Under the pieces are notes generated by a model. That model had not been told where the DNA came from. It searched no databases and worked only from the letters and a program-made list of their open reading frames with translations. 64,000 nt of DNA from contig NZ_CP108462.1 in NCBI RefSeq assembly GCF_036226365.1, positions 7,596,501 to 7,660,500 on the forward strand, read 5' to 3'. Source of the stretch: Streptomyces sp. NBC_01262 (GTDB lineage: Bacteria > Actinomycetota > Actinomycetes > Streptomycetales > Streptomycetaceae). A program made the translations under genes and the position numbers. This document shows, in pieces, positions 45,515 through 54,744 of the stretch; position 1 is the stretch's first letter, and each line of letters starts with the position of its first letter.

Positions 45515-47169
45515 CCGCCGTGACCGGGATCACACCCGCCGGTGCGCCGGGAGCCGCCCCTGGAGCCCGTTTTGGCCCCGGGCCCGGCCCGGCGGGTACT
45601 CTCACCGCCGTGCCACACGCTGATCAGTCCTCCGGTAAACCCCGCCCGTCCCGGGTCCGCCCCAAGCCACTTGCGGAACTGGCCGACCGGCTCGGCCTGC
45701 AGCCTGCCACCGGTGCCGAGGTCACCGGCATCACCCACGACTCCCGCGCCGTCCGCCCCGGTGACCTGTACGCCGCACTGCCCGGCGCCCGCCTGCACGG
45801 CGCCGACTTCGCCGACCAGGCCGCCGGGCTCGGCGCGGTCGCGATCCTCACCGACCCGGCGGGCGCCGAACGCGCCGCCGCCACCGGCCTGCCGGTGCTC
45901 GCGGTCGCCGACCCCCGCGCGCGCATGGGCGAGCTGGCCGCCATGATCTACGACCGGCCGGGTGACGGTCTGCTCCAGATCGGCATCACCGGCACCTCCG
46001 GCAAGACCACCACCGCGTATCTGGCCGAAGGCGGCCTGCGCGCGGTGCACGGCACGGCCACCGGGCTCATCGGCACGGTGGAGATGCGCATCGGCGACGA
46101 GCGGATCAAGAGCGAGCGCACCACCCCCGAGGCCACCGACCTGCAGGCACTGTTCGCCGTCATGCGCGAGCGCGGTGTCGAGTCGGTCGTCATGGAGGTC
46201 TCCAGCCACGCCCTGGTGCTCGGCCGGGTGGACGGGGCGGTCTTCGACGTCGCCGTCTTCACCAACCTCAGCCCCGAGCACATGGAGTTCCACACAGGCA
46301 TGGAGGACTACTTCCAGGCCAAGGCGCGGCTGTTCACCCCCAGCCGCGCCCGCCTGGGCGTGGTCAACATCGACGACGCCTACGGCCGCCGGCTCGCCGC
46401 CGAGGCCGAGGTGCCGGTGACCACCTTCTCCGCCGAGGGCCACCCCGACGCCGACTGGCGCGCCGAGGACGTCGAGGCGGGCCCGCTGGGCTCCCGCTTC
46501 ACCGCCGTCGGCCCCAAGGGCGAGCGGATCCCCGCCAAGGCGCCGCTGCCCGGCCTGTTCAACGTCGCCAACTCCCTCGCGGCGATCACCGCTCTGGTCA
46601 CCGCCGGGATCGACCCGCAGCACGCCGCCGACGGCGTCGCCGCCGTGCCCGGCGTACCGGGCCGTCTGGAGCGGGTGGACATCGGCCAGCCGTACCTGGC
46701 GGTCGTGGACTACGCCCACAAGACCGACGCCGTGGAATCCGTCCTGCGCACGCTGCGCAAGGTCACCGAGGGCAGCCTGTACATCGTCATCGGCTGCGGC
46801 GGCGACCGCGACACCACCAAGCGTGGCCCCATGGGCGCGGCGGCCGCCCGCCTCGCCGACACCGCCGTACTGACCTCGGACAACCCGCGCTCGGAGGACC
46901 CCCTCGCCATTCTCGCCGCCATGCTGGCCGGGGCCGCCGAGGTCCCCGCCGGCGAGCGCGGCCACGTCATCGTCGAGCCCGACCGGGCCGCCGCCATCGC
47001 CGCCGCCGTCGCCCGCGCCCGTCCCGGGGACGCGGTGCTGGTCGCGGGCAAGGGCCATGAGCAGGGCCAGGACATCGACGGGACCGTAAGGCCCTTCGAT
47101 GACCGGGACGTCCTGCGCAACGCGGTCCGCGCGGCCATCCAGCACGAGAAGGACCAGGACCAGCTGTGA
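45511..47169 (+). CDS. murE: UDP-MurNAc-tripeptide synthetase MurE
   Basis: Adds diaminopimelate (LL-DAP in Streptomyces) to UDP-MurNAc-L-Ala-D-Glu. ATP site GITGTSGKTTTAYL, MEVSSHALVLGRVDG, PGRLERVD, and the DAP-recognition TSDNPRSEDP near residue 455. GTG 45511 overlaps the ftsI stop (GTGA) and gives 552 residues with a Gly/Pro/Ala-rich extension; the conserved body begins near residue 50, and GTG 45610 (VPHADQ) is the alternative start. Confidence 0.94.
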   Translation: MTAVTGITPAGAPGAAPGARFGPGPGPAGTLTAVPHADQSSGKPRPSRVRPKPLAELADRLGLQPATGAEVTGITHDSRAVRPGDLYAALPGARLHGADFADQAAGLGAVAILTDPAGAERAAATGLPVLAVADPRARMGELAAMIYDRPGDGLLQIGITGTSGKTTTAYLAEGGLRAVHGTATGLIGTVEMRIGDERIKSERTTPEATDLQALFAVMRERGVESVVMEVSSHALVLGRVDGAVFDVAVFTNLSPEHMEFHTGMEDYFQAKARLFTPSRARLGVVNIDDAYGRRLAAEAEVPVTTFSAEGHPDADWRAEDVEAGPLGSRFTAVGPKGERIPAKAPLPGLFNVANSLAAITALVTAGIDPQHAADGVAAVPGVPGRLERVDIGQPYLAVVDYAHKTDAVESVLRTLRKVTEGSLYIVIGCGGDRDTTKRGPMGAAAARLADTAVLTSDNPRSEDPLAILAAMLAGAAEVPAGERGHVIVEPDRAAAIAAAVARARPGDAVLVAGKGHEQGQDIDGTVRPFDDRDVLRNAVRAAIQHEKDQDQL

Positions 47170-48578
47170 TCCCACTCACCCTCGCCGAGGTCGCGCACGC
47201 GGTCGGCGGGAGCACCTACGACATACCGGACCCGCAGGCCCTGGTCACCGGGCCCGTGGTCATCGACTCCCGCAAGGTCGAGCCCGGCGGCCTGTTCGTG
47301 GCCTTCGCCGGGGAGCACGTGGACGGCCACGACTACGCCGCGCGGGCCGTCCAGGCGGGCGCGGTGGCGGTCCTGGCCGCCCGGCGCGTCGACGGGGTGC
47401 CCGCGATCGTCGTGGACGACGTACAGGCCGCCCTAGGGGCGCTGGCCAAGCATGTCGTCGAGCGGCTGGGCGCCACCACCGTCGGCCTCACCGGCTCGGT
47501 CGGCAAGACCAGCACCAAGGACCTCATCGCCCAGCTCCTCCAGCGCCTCGGCCCGACCGTCTGGCCGCCCGGCAACCTCAACAACGAGATCGGGCTGCCG
47601 CTGACCGCGCTCCTGGTCGCCGAGGACACCCGGCACGTCGTCCTGGAGATGGGCGCCCGCGGCATCGGCCACATCAGCTACCTCGCCGCCCTCACCCCGC
47701 CCCGCATCGGCGTCGTCCTCAACGTCGGCACCGCCCACATCGGCGAGTTCGGCGGCCGGGAGCAGATCGCCCAGGCCAAGGGCGAACTGGTCGAGGCCCT
47801 CCCCGAAGCCGAAGCGGGCGGCGTGGCCGTCCTCAACGCCGACGATCCCCTCGTACGCGCCATGGCCAGCCGCACCAAGGCCCGCGTCGTGCTCTTCGGC
47901 GAGGCCGAGGACGCGGACGTACAGGCACGAGATGTCCGGCTCAACAAGCGAGGTCAGGCGGTATTCACACTCGTTACACCTACCGGGTGCAGCGAAGTGA
48001 CCTTGCGCCTGTACGGTGAGCACCACGTGTCGAACGCGCTCGCCGCGGCCGCCGTCGCCCGCGAACTGGGCATGCCCGTAGCGGAGATCGCCACCGCGCT
48101 CTCCGAGGCCGGTACGCTCTCGCGCTGGCGTATGGAGGTCACCGAGCGGCCGGACGGCGTGACAGTCGTCAACGACGCCTACAACGCGAACCCCGACTCC
48201 ATGCGGGCCGCCCTGCGCGCGCTCGCCGCCATGGGTCGCGGGCATCGCACGTGGGCGGTGCTCGGCGAGATGGCCGAGCTCGGCGGGGAGTCACTCGCCG
48301 AGCACGACGCGGTCGGGCGGCTCGCCGTCCGGCTCAACGTCAGCAAGCTCGTGGCGGTGGGCGGCCCTGCGGCCGCCTGGCTGCAAATGGGCGCCTATAA
48401 CGAGGGTTCGTGGGGTGAGGAGTCGGTGCACGTGTCCGACGCTGAGGCGGCGATCGACCTGTTGCGCAGCGAGTTGCGGCCGGGTGACGTCGTGCTGGTG
48501 AAGGCTTCGCGGTCAGCGGGCCTGGAGCGGGTAGCGGCCGCGCTTCTCGACGGCGCCGAGGGCGGGGTCACCGCCTGA
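47166..48578 (+). CDS. murF: UDP-MurNAc-pentapeptide synthetase MurF
   Basis: Adds D-Ala-D-Ala to UDP-MurNAc-tripeptide. 470 residues: VIDSRKVEPGGLFVAFAGEHVDGHDY, ATP loop LTGSVGKTSTKDL, NLNNEIGLPLT, VVNDAYNANPDSMRAAL, and VLGEMAELGGESLAEHD. GTG start overlaps the murE stop by 4 nt; its TGA overlaps the mraY ATG by one base (TGATG). Confidence 0.96.
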   Translation: MIPLTLAEVAHAVGGSTYDIPDPQALVTGPVVIDSRKVEPGGLFVAFAGEHVDGHDYAARAVQAGAVAVLAARRVDGVPAIVVDDVQAALGALAKHVVERLGATTVGLTGSVGKTSTKDLIAQLLQRLGPTVWPPGNLNNEIGLPLTALLVAEDTRHVVLEMGARGIGHISYLAALTPPRIGVVLNVGTAHIGEFGGREQIAQAKGELVEALPEAEAGGVAVLNADDPLVRAMASRTKARVVLFGEAEDADVQARDVRLNKRGQAVFTLVTPTGCSEVTLRLYGEHHVSNALAAAAVARELGMPVAEIATALSEAGTLSRWRMEVTERPDGVTVVNDAYNANPDSMRAALRALAAMGRGHRTWAVLGEMAELGGESLAEHDAVGRLAVRLNVSKLVAVGGPAAAWLQMGAYNEGSWGEESVHVSDAEAAIDLLRSELRPGDVVLVKASRSAGLERVAAALLDGAEGGVTA

Positions 48579-49642
48579 TGAAGCAGATCCTCATCTCCGG
48601 TGTCATCAGCCTGTTCCTGTCGCTGGTCGGCACCCCGCTGCTGATCAAGCTGCTGGCCCGCAAGGGCTACGGCCAGTTCATCCGCGACGACGGCCCCAAG
48701 GAGCACCACAGCAAGCGCGGTACGCCCACGATGGGCGGCATCGCCTTCATCTCGGCCACCCTCGCCGCGTACGCCGTCACCAAGGTGATCACCTCCGAGC
48801 GGCCGACCATCTCCGGCCTGCTGGTGCTCTTCCTGTTCGCCGGCATGGGCCTGGTCGGCTTCCTCGACGACTACATCAAGATCGTCAAGCAGCGCAGCCT
48901 CGGCCTGCGCGCCAAGGCCAAGATGTCCGGCCAGCTCATCGTCGGCATCACCTTCGCCGTCCTCTCGCTCCAGTTCGCCGACGCCCGCGGCCAGACCCCC
49001 GCTTCCACGAAGCTCTCCTTCACCCAGGACTTCGGCTGGAAGCTCGGCCCGGTGATCTTCGTCGTCTGGGCGCTGTTCATGATCCTCGCCATGTCCAACG
49101 GCGTGAACCTCACCGACGGCCTCGACGGCCTCGCCACCGGCGCCTCCGTCATGGTCTTCGCCGCCTACACGGTCATCGGCGTCTGGCAGTACGGCCAGTG
49201 GTGCGGCAACCCCCTCGTCGCCGACGGCGCCTGCTACGAGGTCCGAAATCCGCTCGACCTGGCCGTGGTGGCCGCCGCCCTGATGGGCTCCTGCTTCGGC
49301 TTCCTGTGGTGGAACACCTCACCCGCCAAGGTCTTCATGGGCGACACGGGTTCGCTGGCGCTCGGCGGCGCGCTGGCCGGCCTGGCGGTCCTCTCCCGTA
49401 CGGAACTGCTGATCGCCATCCTCGGTGGCCTCTTCGTCCTGATCACCATGTCCGTGGTCATCCAGGTCGGCTCCTTCCGCCTCACCGGCAAGCGGGTCTT
49501 CCGTATGGCGCCCCTCCAGCACCACTTCGAGCTCAAGGGCTGGGGCGAGGTCCTTATCGTCGTCCGCTTCTGGATCATCCAGGGCATGTGCATGGCGGTA
49601 GGCCTCGGCATCTTCTACGCGGGCTGGGTAGCGGCGAAGTAG
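48578..49642 (+). CDS. mraY: phospho-MurNAc-pentapeptide transferase MraY
   Basis: Moves phospho-MurNAc-pentapeptide to undecaprenyl phosphate, making lipid I. 354 residues with about ten membrane helices. Diagnostic motifs: HHSKRGTPTMGG, the catalytic FLDDYIKIVKQRSLGLRAKAKM, NLTDGLDGLA, MGDTGSLALGG and LQHHFELKGWGE. After this gene the tight overlaps end and a 174-bp repeat-filled gap follows. Confidence 0.97.
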   Translation: MKQILISGVISLFLSLVGTPLLIKLLARKGYGQFIRDDGPKEHHSKRGTPTMGGIAFISATLAAYAVTKVITSERPTISGLLVLFLFAGMGLVGFLDDYIKIVKQRSLGLRAKAKMSGQLIVGITFAVLSLQFADARGQTPASTKLSFTQDFGWKLGPVIFVVWALFMILAMSNGVNLTDGLDGLATGASVMVFAAYTVIGVWQYGQWCGNPLVADGACYEVRNPLDLAVVAAALMGSCFGFLWWNTSPAKVFMGDTGSLALGGALAGLAVLSRTELLIAILGGLFVLITMSVVIQVGSFRLTGKRVFRMAPLQHHFELKGWGEVLIVVRFWIIQGMCMAVGLGIFYAGWVAAK

Positions 49643-49800
49643 CCCTCCGGGGGCCGGGGCTACGCCCCGAACCCCGCCAGGGGCGCTGCGCCCCCTGGAC
49701 CCCCGCCCAACGCGCCCTGCGGGCGCCCCGCCAGGGGCGCACGTCAGGGGCGCGGGGAACTGCGCGAGAAGCGGCCACGGCCCGCAGCCGGGCGGGAACG
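49643..49800. repeat. Streptomyces-type intergenic repeat cluster, mraY-murD gap
   Basis: Contains GGGGCTACGCCCC, an imperfect CCAGGGGCGC-T-GCGCCCCCTGG hairpin (49677-49698), two more CAGGGGCGC copies (49732, 49745), and GCGCGGGGAACTGCGCGA, a motif I know to recur widely in Streptomyces intergenic DNA. These could stop or process the dcw transcript. Confidence 0.65.
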
Positions 49801-49816
49801 TGAAAGATTGGGAACC

Positions 49817-51238
49817 GTGAACGAAGAAACCGCAGCGGGGCTCGGCCTGCAAGGCCGAAAGGTCACCGTCGCAGGCCTGGGCGTCAGCGGTGTCCCCGCA
49901 GCCAAGGCCCTCCATGACCTCGGTGCGCACGTCACCGCCGTGGACGGCGCCGACCACGAAAAGGCGCATGCGCAAGCCGCCGAGCTGGAAGCCCTCGGCA
50001 TCACCGTCCGCCTGGGCGACGGCGCGACGCTGCCCGAGGGCACCGACCTCATCGTCACCACCCCCGGCTGGAAGCCGAGCAGCCCACTGTTCGCGGCCGC
50101 CGCCGAGGCCGGCATCGACATCTGGGGCGACGTGGAGCTCGCCTGGCGCCTGCGCAAGCCGGACGCGGCCCCCTGGCTGGCAGTGACCGGCACCAACGGC
50201 AAGACCACGACCGTCCAGATGCTGGCCTGCATCCTGCGCGCGGCAGGCCTGCGCACGGCCGCGGTCGGCAATATCGGCGTATCGCTGCTGGACGTCGTCC
50301 TCGGCGAGGAGCCGTACGACGTGCTCGCGGTGGAGCTGTCCAGCTACCAGCTCCACTGGGCGCCCTCCGTCCGCGCCCACTCCGCCGCCGTGCTCAATCT
50401 CGCGCCCGACCACCTGGACTGGCACGGCTCCATGGAGGCGTACGCCGCCGACAAGGGCCGGATCTACCAGGGCAACCAGGTCGCGTGCGTCTACAACCTG
50501 GCCGACCCGGCCACCGAGGCGCTCGTGCGCGAGGCCGACGTCGAAGAGGGCGCCCGCGCCATCGGCTTCACGCTCGGCAGCCCGCGGCCCTCCGAGTTCG
50601 GGGTCGTGGACGGCATCCTGCTGGACCGGGCCTTCGTCGAGGGCCGGCACCGCAACGCCCAGGAGCTGGCCGAGGTCTCCGACATCGACCCACCGGCCCC
50701 GCACAACATCGCCAACGCCCTCGCCGCCGCCGCCCTCGCCCGCGCCTACGGTGTGCCGCCGGCCGCCGTGCGCGACGGCCTGCGCGCGTTCAAGCCGGAC
50801 GCACACCGCATCTCGCAGGTCGCCACCCTCGGTGGCGTGGCGTACGTGGACGACTCCAAGGCGACCAACACCCACGCCGCCGAAGCCTCGTTGGCGGCGT
50901 ACGAGCCGATCGTCTGGATCGCCGGCGGCCTCGCCAAGGGCGCCACCTTCGACGACCTCGTCACGGGCGCCGCCAAGCGGCTCCGGGGCGTCGTCCTGAT
51001 CGGCGCCGACCGGGCGCTCATCCGGGAAGCGCTCGCGCGACACGCGCCCGAGGTCCCGGTCGTCGACCTCGACCGCACCGACACTGGTGCGATGGCGGCG
51101 GCGGTCGCCGAGGCCGCCCGCCTCGCCCAGCCCGGCGACACGGTCCTGCTGGCCCCGGCCTGCGCGTCGATGGACATGTTCGTGAACTACAACGCGCGCG
51201 GTGATGCCTTCGCCGAGGCCGTACGGGACATGCGGTAG
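49817..51238 (+). CDS. murD: UDP-MurNAc-L-alanine--D-glutamate ligase MurD
   Basis: 473 residues. N-terminal UDP-binding GLGVSGVPAAKAL, ATP loop VTGTNGKTTTVQML, AVELSSYQLHWAPS, LNLAPDHLDWHGSMEAYAADK, YVDDSKATNTHAAEASL, and LLAPACASMDMFVNYNARGDAF. GTG 49817 is preferred (TTG 49808 is open). Weak ribosome binding site, so expression may depend on its own start after the repeat gap. Confidence 0.96.
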   Translation: MNEETAAGLGLQGRKVTVAGLGVSGVPAAKALHDLGAHVTAVDGADHEKAHAQAAELEALGITVRLGDGATLPEGTDLIVTTPGWKPSSPLFAAAAEAGIDIWGDVELAWRLRKPDAAPWLAVTGTNGKTTTVQMLACILRAAGLRTAAVGNIGVSLLDVVLGEEPYDVLAVELSSYQLHWAPSVRAHSAAVLNLAPDHLDWHGSMEAYAADKGRIYQGNQVACVYNLADPATEALVREADVEEGARAIGFTLGSPRPSEFGVVDGILLDRAFVEGRHRNAQELAEVSDIDPPAPHNIANALAAAALARAYGVPPAAVRDGLRAFKPDAHRISQVATLGGVAYVDDSKATNTHAAEASLAAYEPIVWIAGGLAKGATFDDLVTGAAKRLRGVVLIGADRALIREALARHAPEVPVVDLDRTDTGAMAAAVAEAARLAQPGDTVLLAPACASMDMFVNYNARGDAFAEAVRDMR

Positions 51239-51274
51239 GCATCGCAGCATCGCAGTAGGCATCAAGGAGGGGAC

Positions 51275-52654
51275 ATGGCGGGCTCAGACAGGTCCGTACG
51301 CATTCCGGCGACCCCTCGCCCCCCACGGGCGTCCCGGGCCCCCGTGCCCCGGCCAGGGGGCCGTGTACGGCCTCCCCAGCCGCCGGGCCCGCGCCGCCCG
51401 AGCGCGCTGCGCGGAGCGCGTACGGCTTTCGAGAAGGCGAAGCGGGCCTGGGACCGGCCGCTGACGGCGTACTACGTGCTGCTGGGCAGCAGCCTGCTGA
51501 TCACCGCGCTCGGCCTGGTCATGGTCTACTCCGCCTCCCAGATCAAGGCGCTGGAGTACGGCCTGCCGTCCACGTACTACTTCCGCAAGCAGCTCTTCGC
51601 CGCCGTCCTGGGCACCGGGCTGCTGGTGGCCGCCTCGCGGCTGTCGGTGCGCGTGCACCGGGCGCTGGCGTACCCGCTGCTCGCGGGGGCCTGCTTCCTC
51701 ATGGCGCTGGTCCAGGTGCCGGGGATAGGGCAGTCGGTCAACGGCAACCAGAACTGGCTCTACCTGGGCGGACCGTTTCAGCTCCAGCCGTCCGAGTTCG
51801 GCAAGCTGGCGCTGGTCCTGTGGGGCGCGGACCTGCTCGCGCGCAAGGACTCCAGGAAGCTGCTCGTGCAGTGGAAGCACATGCTCGTGCCGCTGGTCCC
51901 GGTCGCGTTCATGATCCTCGGCCTGATCATGCTCGGCGGTGACATGGGCACCGCGATCATCCTCACCGCGATCCTCTTCGGCCTGCTGTGGCTGGCCGGC
52001 GCCCCCACCCGGCTGTTCGCGGGCGTCCTCGGCTTCGCCGGGGTCATCGGCTTCCTGCTGATCAAGACCAGCGGCAACCGCATGGAACGGCTCGCCTGCA
52101 TCGGCGCGACCGATGTGACCCCCGGCGGCGGCTGCTGGCAGGCCGTGCACGGGATCTACGCCCTCGCCTCCGGCGGCTGGTTCGGCGCGGGCCTTGGCGC
52201 GAGTGTGGAAAAATGGGGACAACTGCCCGAGCCGCACACCGACTTCATCTTCGCGGTGACCGGCGAGGAACTCGGTCTGGCGGGGACACTGTCGGTGCTC
52301 GCCCTCTTCGCGGCTCTAGGCTATGCGGGTATCCGCGTGGCCGGCCGTACGGAAGATACTTTCGTCAGGTTTGCCGCGGGAGGCGTGACGACGTGGATCA
52401 TGGCGCAGTTCGTGGTCAACATCGGTGCGGTGCTCGGCCTGCTGCCGATCGCCGGCGTCCCGCTCCCGCTGTTCTCCTACGGAGGATCGGCCCTGCTGCC
52501 GACCATGTTCGCAATCGGGCTGCTGATCTGCTTCGCTCGAAGTGAGCCCGCCGCGCGAGCGGCCCTGGCCGCGCGGGGACCCGGCTTCCTCACGGGGGCC
52601 ATGAAACGGACGATGAGGCGGTTCGCCCGACGGCGGCCGTCCGGAGAGCGGTGA
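51275..52654 (+). CDS. ftsW: septal peptidoglycan glycosyltransferase FtsW
   Basis: 459-residue SEDS protein: a Pro/Arg-rich cytoplasmic extension of ~60 residues, then about ten membrane helices. Conserved SEDS blocks: VMVYSAS, NWLYLGGPFQLQPSEFGKLALVLW, GGDMGTAIIL, EPHTDFIFAVTGEELGLAG, and PLPLFSYGGSALLPTM. Polymerises lipid II with FtsI. ATG follows AAGGAGGGG. A direct repeat TAGGCATC with 20-bp spacing fills the gap after murD. Confidence 0.95.
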   Translation: MAGSDRSVRIPATPRPPRASRAPVPRPGGRVRPPQPPGPRRPSALRGARTAFEKAKRAWDRPLTAYYVLLGSSLLITALGLVMVYSASQIKALEYGLPSTYYFRKQLFAAVLGTGLLVAASRLSVRVHRALAYPLLAGACFLMALVQVPGIGQSVNGNQNWLYLGGPFQLQPSEFGKLALVLWGADLLARKDSRKLLVQWKHMLVPLVPVAFMILGLIMLGGDMGTAIILTAILFGLLWLAGAPTRLFAGVLGFAGVIGFLLIKTSGNRMERLACIGATDVTPGGGCWQAVHGIYALASGGWFGAGLGASVEKWGQLPEPHTDFIFAVTGEELGLAGTLSVLALFAALGYAGIRVAGRTEDTFVRFAAGGVTTWIMAQFVVNIGAVLGLLPIAGVPLPLFSYGGSALLPTMFAIGLLICFARSEPAARAALAARGPGFLTGAMKRTMRRFARRRPSGER

Positions 52655-52660
52655 ATTTCG

Positions 52661-53752
52661 GTGCATGTCGTACTCGCCGGTGGGGGGACCGCCGGCCACA
52701 TCGAGCCCGCGCTCGCGCTCGCCGATGCCCTGCGCAGGCAGGACCCGACCGTGGGCATCACGGCGCTCGGCACGGAACGCGGCCTGGAGACCAAGCTGGT
52801 CCCGGAACGCGGCTACGACCTGGCACTCATCCCGGCCGTCCCGCTCCCGCGCAAGCCCACGCCCGAGCTGATCACCGTCCCCGGACGGCTGCGCGGCACC
52901 ATCAAGGCCGCCGAGCAGATCCTTGAGCGCACCAAGGCCGACTGCGTCGTCGGTTTCGGCGGCTATGTCGCCCTGCCCGGCTACCTCGCCGCCAAGCGGC
53001 TCGGCGTCCCGATCGTCGTCCACGAGGCCAACGCCCGCCCGGGCCTCGCCAACAAGATCGGCTCCCGCTACGCCCACGCCGTCGCCGTCTCCACCCCCGA
53101 CAGCAAGCTGCGCGACGCCCGCTACATCGGCATCCCGCTGCGCCGTTCCATCGCCACGCTCGACCGCGCAGCCGTGCGCGCCGAGGCCCGGCACGCCTTC
53201 GGCCTCGACCAGAACCTGCCCACCCTCCTGGTCTCCGGCGGTTCGCAGGGCGCGCGCCGCCTCAACGAGGTCATCGCCACCGTCGCCCCCCGCCTCCAGC
53301 GCTCCGGCATCCAGATCCTGCACGCCGTCGGCCCCAAGAACGAGCTCCCGCACGCCGACAACATGCCCGGCATGCCGCAGTACCTCCCGGTCTCCTACCT
53401 CGACCGCATGGACCTCGCCTACGCCGCCGCCGACATGATGCTCTGCCGCGCCGGTGCCATGACCGTCGCCGAGCTCTCCGCCGTCGGCCTGCCCGCCGCC
53501 TACGTCCCGCTCCCCATCGGCAACGGCGAACAGCGCCTCAACGCCCAGCCCGTCGTCAAGGCCGGCGGCGGCCTCCTCGTCGACGACGCCGAACTCACCC
53601 CGGAATGGCTCCTCGGCAACGTCCTGCCGGTCCTGACCGACCCGCACCGCCTCTACGAGATGTCGCGCGCGGCCTCGGAATTCGGCCGCCGTGACGCGGA
53701 CGACCTGCTCGTACGGATGGTCTACGAGGCGATCGCCGCCCGCCGAGGCTGA
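52661..53752 (+). CDS. murG: N-acetylglucosaminyltransferase MurG
   Basis: Adds GlcNAc to lipid I, making lipid II. 363-residue GT-B enzyme: GGGTAGHIEPALALADAL at the N-terminus, VGFGGYVALPGYLAAKRLG, VHEANARPGLANK, LVSGGSQGARRLN, and the UDP-GlcNAc site AGAMTVAELSAVGLPAAYVPLP. GTG start 6 bp after ftsW. Followed by a strong hairpin, so the operon may end here. Confidence 0.97.
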   Translation: MHVVLAGGGTAGHIEPALALADALRRQDPTVGITALGTERGLETKLVPERGYDLALIPAVPLPRKPTPELITVPGRLRGTIKAAEQILERTKADCVVGFGGYVALPGYLAAKRLGVPIVVHEANARPGLANKIGSRYAHAVAVSTPDSKLRDARYIGIPLRRSIATLDRAAVRAEARHAFGLDQNLPTLLVSGGSQGARRLNEVIATVAPRLQRSGIQILHAVGPKNELPHADNMPGMPQYLPVSYLDRMDLAYAAADMMLCRAGAMTVAELSAVGLPAAYVPLPIGNGEQRLNAQPVVKAGGGLLVDDAELTPEWLLGNVLPVLTDPHRLYEMSRAASEFGRRDADDLLVRMVYEAIAARRG

Positions 53753-53760
53753 ACCACGCC

Positions 53761-53809
53761 GTCCCCGTGCGCCGGACGGGCTGATTCAGCCCGTCCGGCG
53801 CACGGGGAC
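53761..53809. terminator. 24-bp perfect hairpin after murG
   Basis: 53761-53784 is fully complementary to 53786-53809, 8 bp beyond the murG stop. No T tract follows, but the stem is strong enough to serve as a GC-rich terminator or processing site. Confidence 0.7.
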
Positions 53810-53830
53810 ACGCCCGAAGGGCGTTCGGGA

Positions 53831-53853
53831 TCAGCCCGTCCGGCGATTGAGGA
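53831..53853 (+). repeat. dispersed repeat, copy A
   Basis: The 23-mer differs from 60051-60073 at only two positions (core CCGGCG-A/T-TTGAGGA). From memory this motif recurs in Streptomyces intergenic regions. The first 15 bases also form the right arm start of the adjacent hairpin. Confidence 0.7.
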
Positions 53854-53900
53854 CTAGCCTGCCCGGCAATGAGGGCCCGCTACACCACCGGAGACGAGAG

Positions 53901-54659
53901 ATGGCCGCACCGACAGCCACCGAGCACGCGCCGGCGCCGTCACTGCCGCGCACCGTCCGCCGCCGCAGAGCGGCACTGCTGCTCCTGATCGCGGCGACCG
54001 TGCTCACCGCCGGCGGCACCTGGCTGTTCTACGGTTCCTCGTGGCTCCGCGTCACCCGGGTGAAAGTCACCGGCACGCAGGTGCTGACCCCCGCCCAGGT
54101 CAAGGCGGCCGCAGCCGTCCCGCTGGGCGGCCCGCTGGTGTCGGCGGACACGGGGGCGATCGAGGGCCGGCTCGTAAAACGCCTGAGCCGGATCGAGAGC
54201 GTGGACATCTCGCGGTCATGGCCGCACACGATCGAACTCAAAGTGACCGAGAGAACTCCCGCCGCGATTGTCGAAAATGACGGAAAGTTCATCGAAGTGG
54301 ACGCGGACGGTCTGCGCTTTGCGACGGTGGAAACCGCCCCGAGAGGAGTCCCTCTCGTCGAATTGACGCCCGTTCAGGGCGCCAGTTACCGCCATTTCGG
54401 GACAAAGCAACTGCTGAAGTCGGCAGTCGAGGTCGCGGAAGATCTCCCGGACGCCGTGCGCCGCCAGGCGCTCGTGATCCGGGTCCGCTCCTACGACGGG
54501 ATCGCCATCCGCCTGACAGGTGGCCGCACCGTCGTGTGGGGGAGCGCGGAGAACGGCGAGGAGAAAGCGGTGGCGCTGACCGCGCTGATGAAAGCCGCGA
54601 AAGGCGCGGACCACTTCGACGTAAGCGCTCCCACGTCCCCGGCGGCATCAAGCAGTTGA
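53901..54659 (+). CDS. ftsQ: cell division protein FtsQ
   Basis: 252 residues, bitopic: cytoplasmic N-terminus, membrane helix ALLLLIAATVLTAGGTWLFYG (about 29-49), POTRA domain starting LRVTRVKVTGTQVLTPAQV, then the FtsQ beta domain (VERTP-like VTERTPAAIVEN, FIEVDADGLRF). Links FtsL/DivIC to the divisome. ATG 53901 after GGAGACGAG. No murC precedes it, unlike in mycobacteria. Confidence 0.93.
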   Translation: MAAPTATEHAPAPSLPRTVRRRRAALLLLIAATVLTAGGTWLFYGSSWLRVTRVKVTGTQVLTPAQVKAAAAVPLGGPLVSADTGAIEGRLVKRLSRIESVDISRSWPHTIELKVTERTPAAIVENDGKFIEVDADGLRFATVETAPRGVPLVELTPVQGASYRHFGTKQLLKSAVEVAEDLPDAVRRQALVIRVRSYDGIAIRLTGGRTVVWGSAENGEEKAVALTALMKAAKGADHFDVSAPTSPAASSS

Positions 54660-54688
54660 CGGACCTGTTGACGAGCCACGTACCCTGG

Positions 54689-54717
54689 TTGGTCCGATGG
54701 GTGCGTGATCACATAGG
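54689..54717 (+). promoter_or_regulatory. candidate ftsZ promoter, distal
   Basis: TTGGTC (54689-54694), 17 bp, CATAGG (54712-54717). TTGACG also occurs twice just upstream (54656, 54668). S. coelicolor ftsZ is known to have several promoters in this gap, but these positions are only sequence guesses. Confidence 0.35.
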
Positions 54718-54744
54718 GTCAAAAGAAAAACGGGAGGGTTCGGC

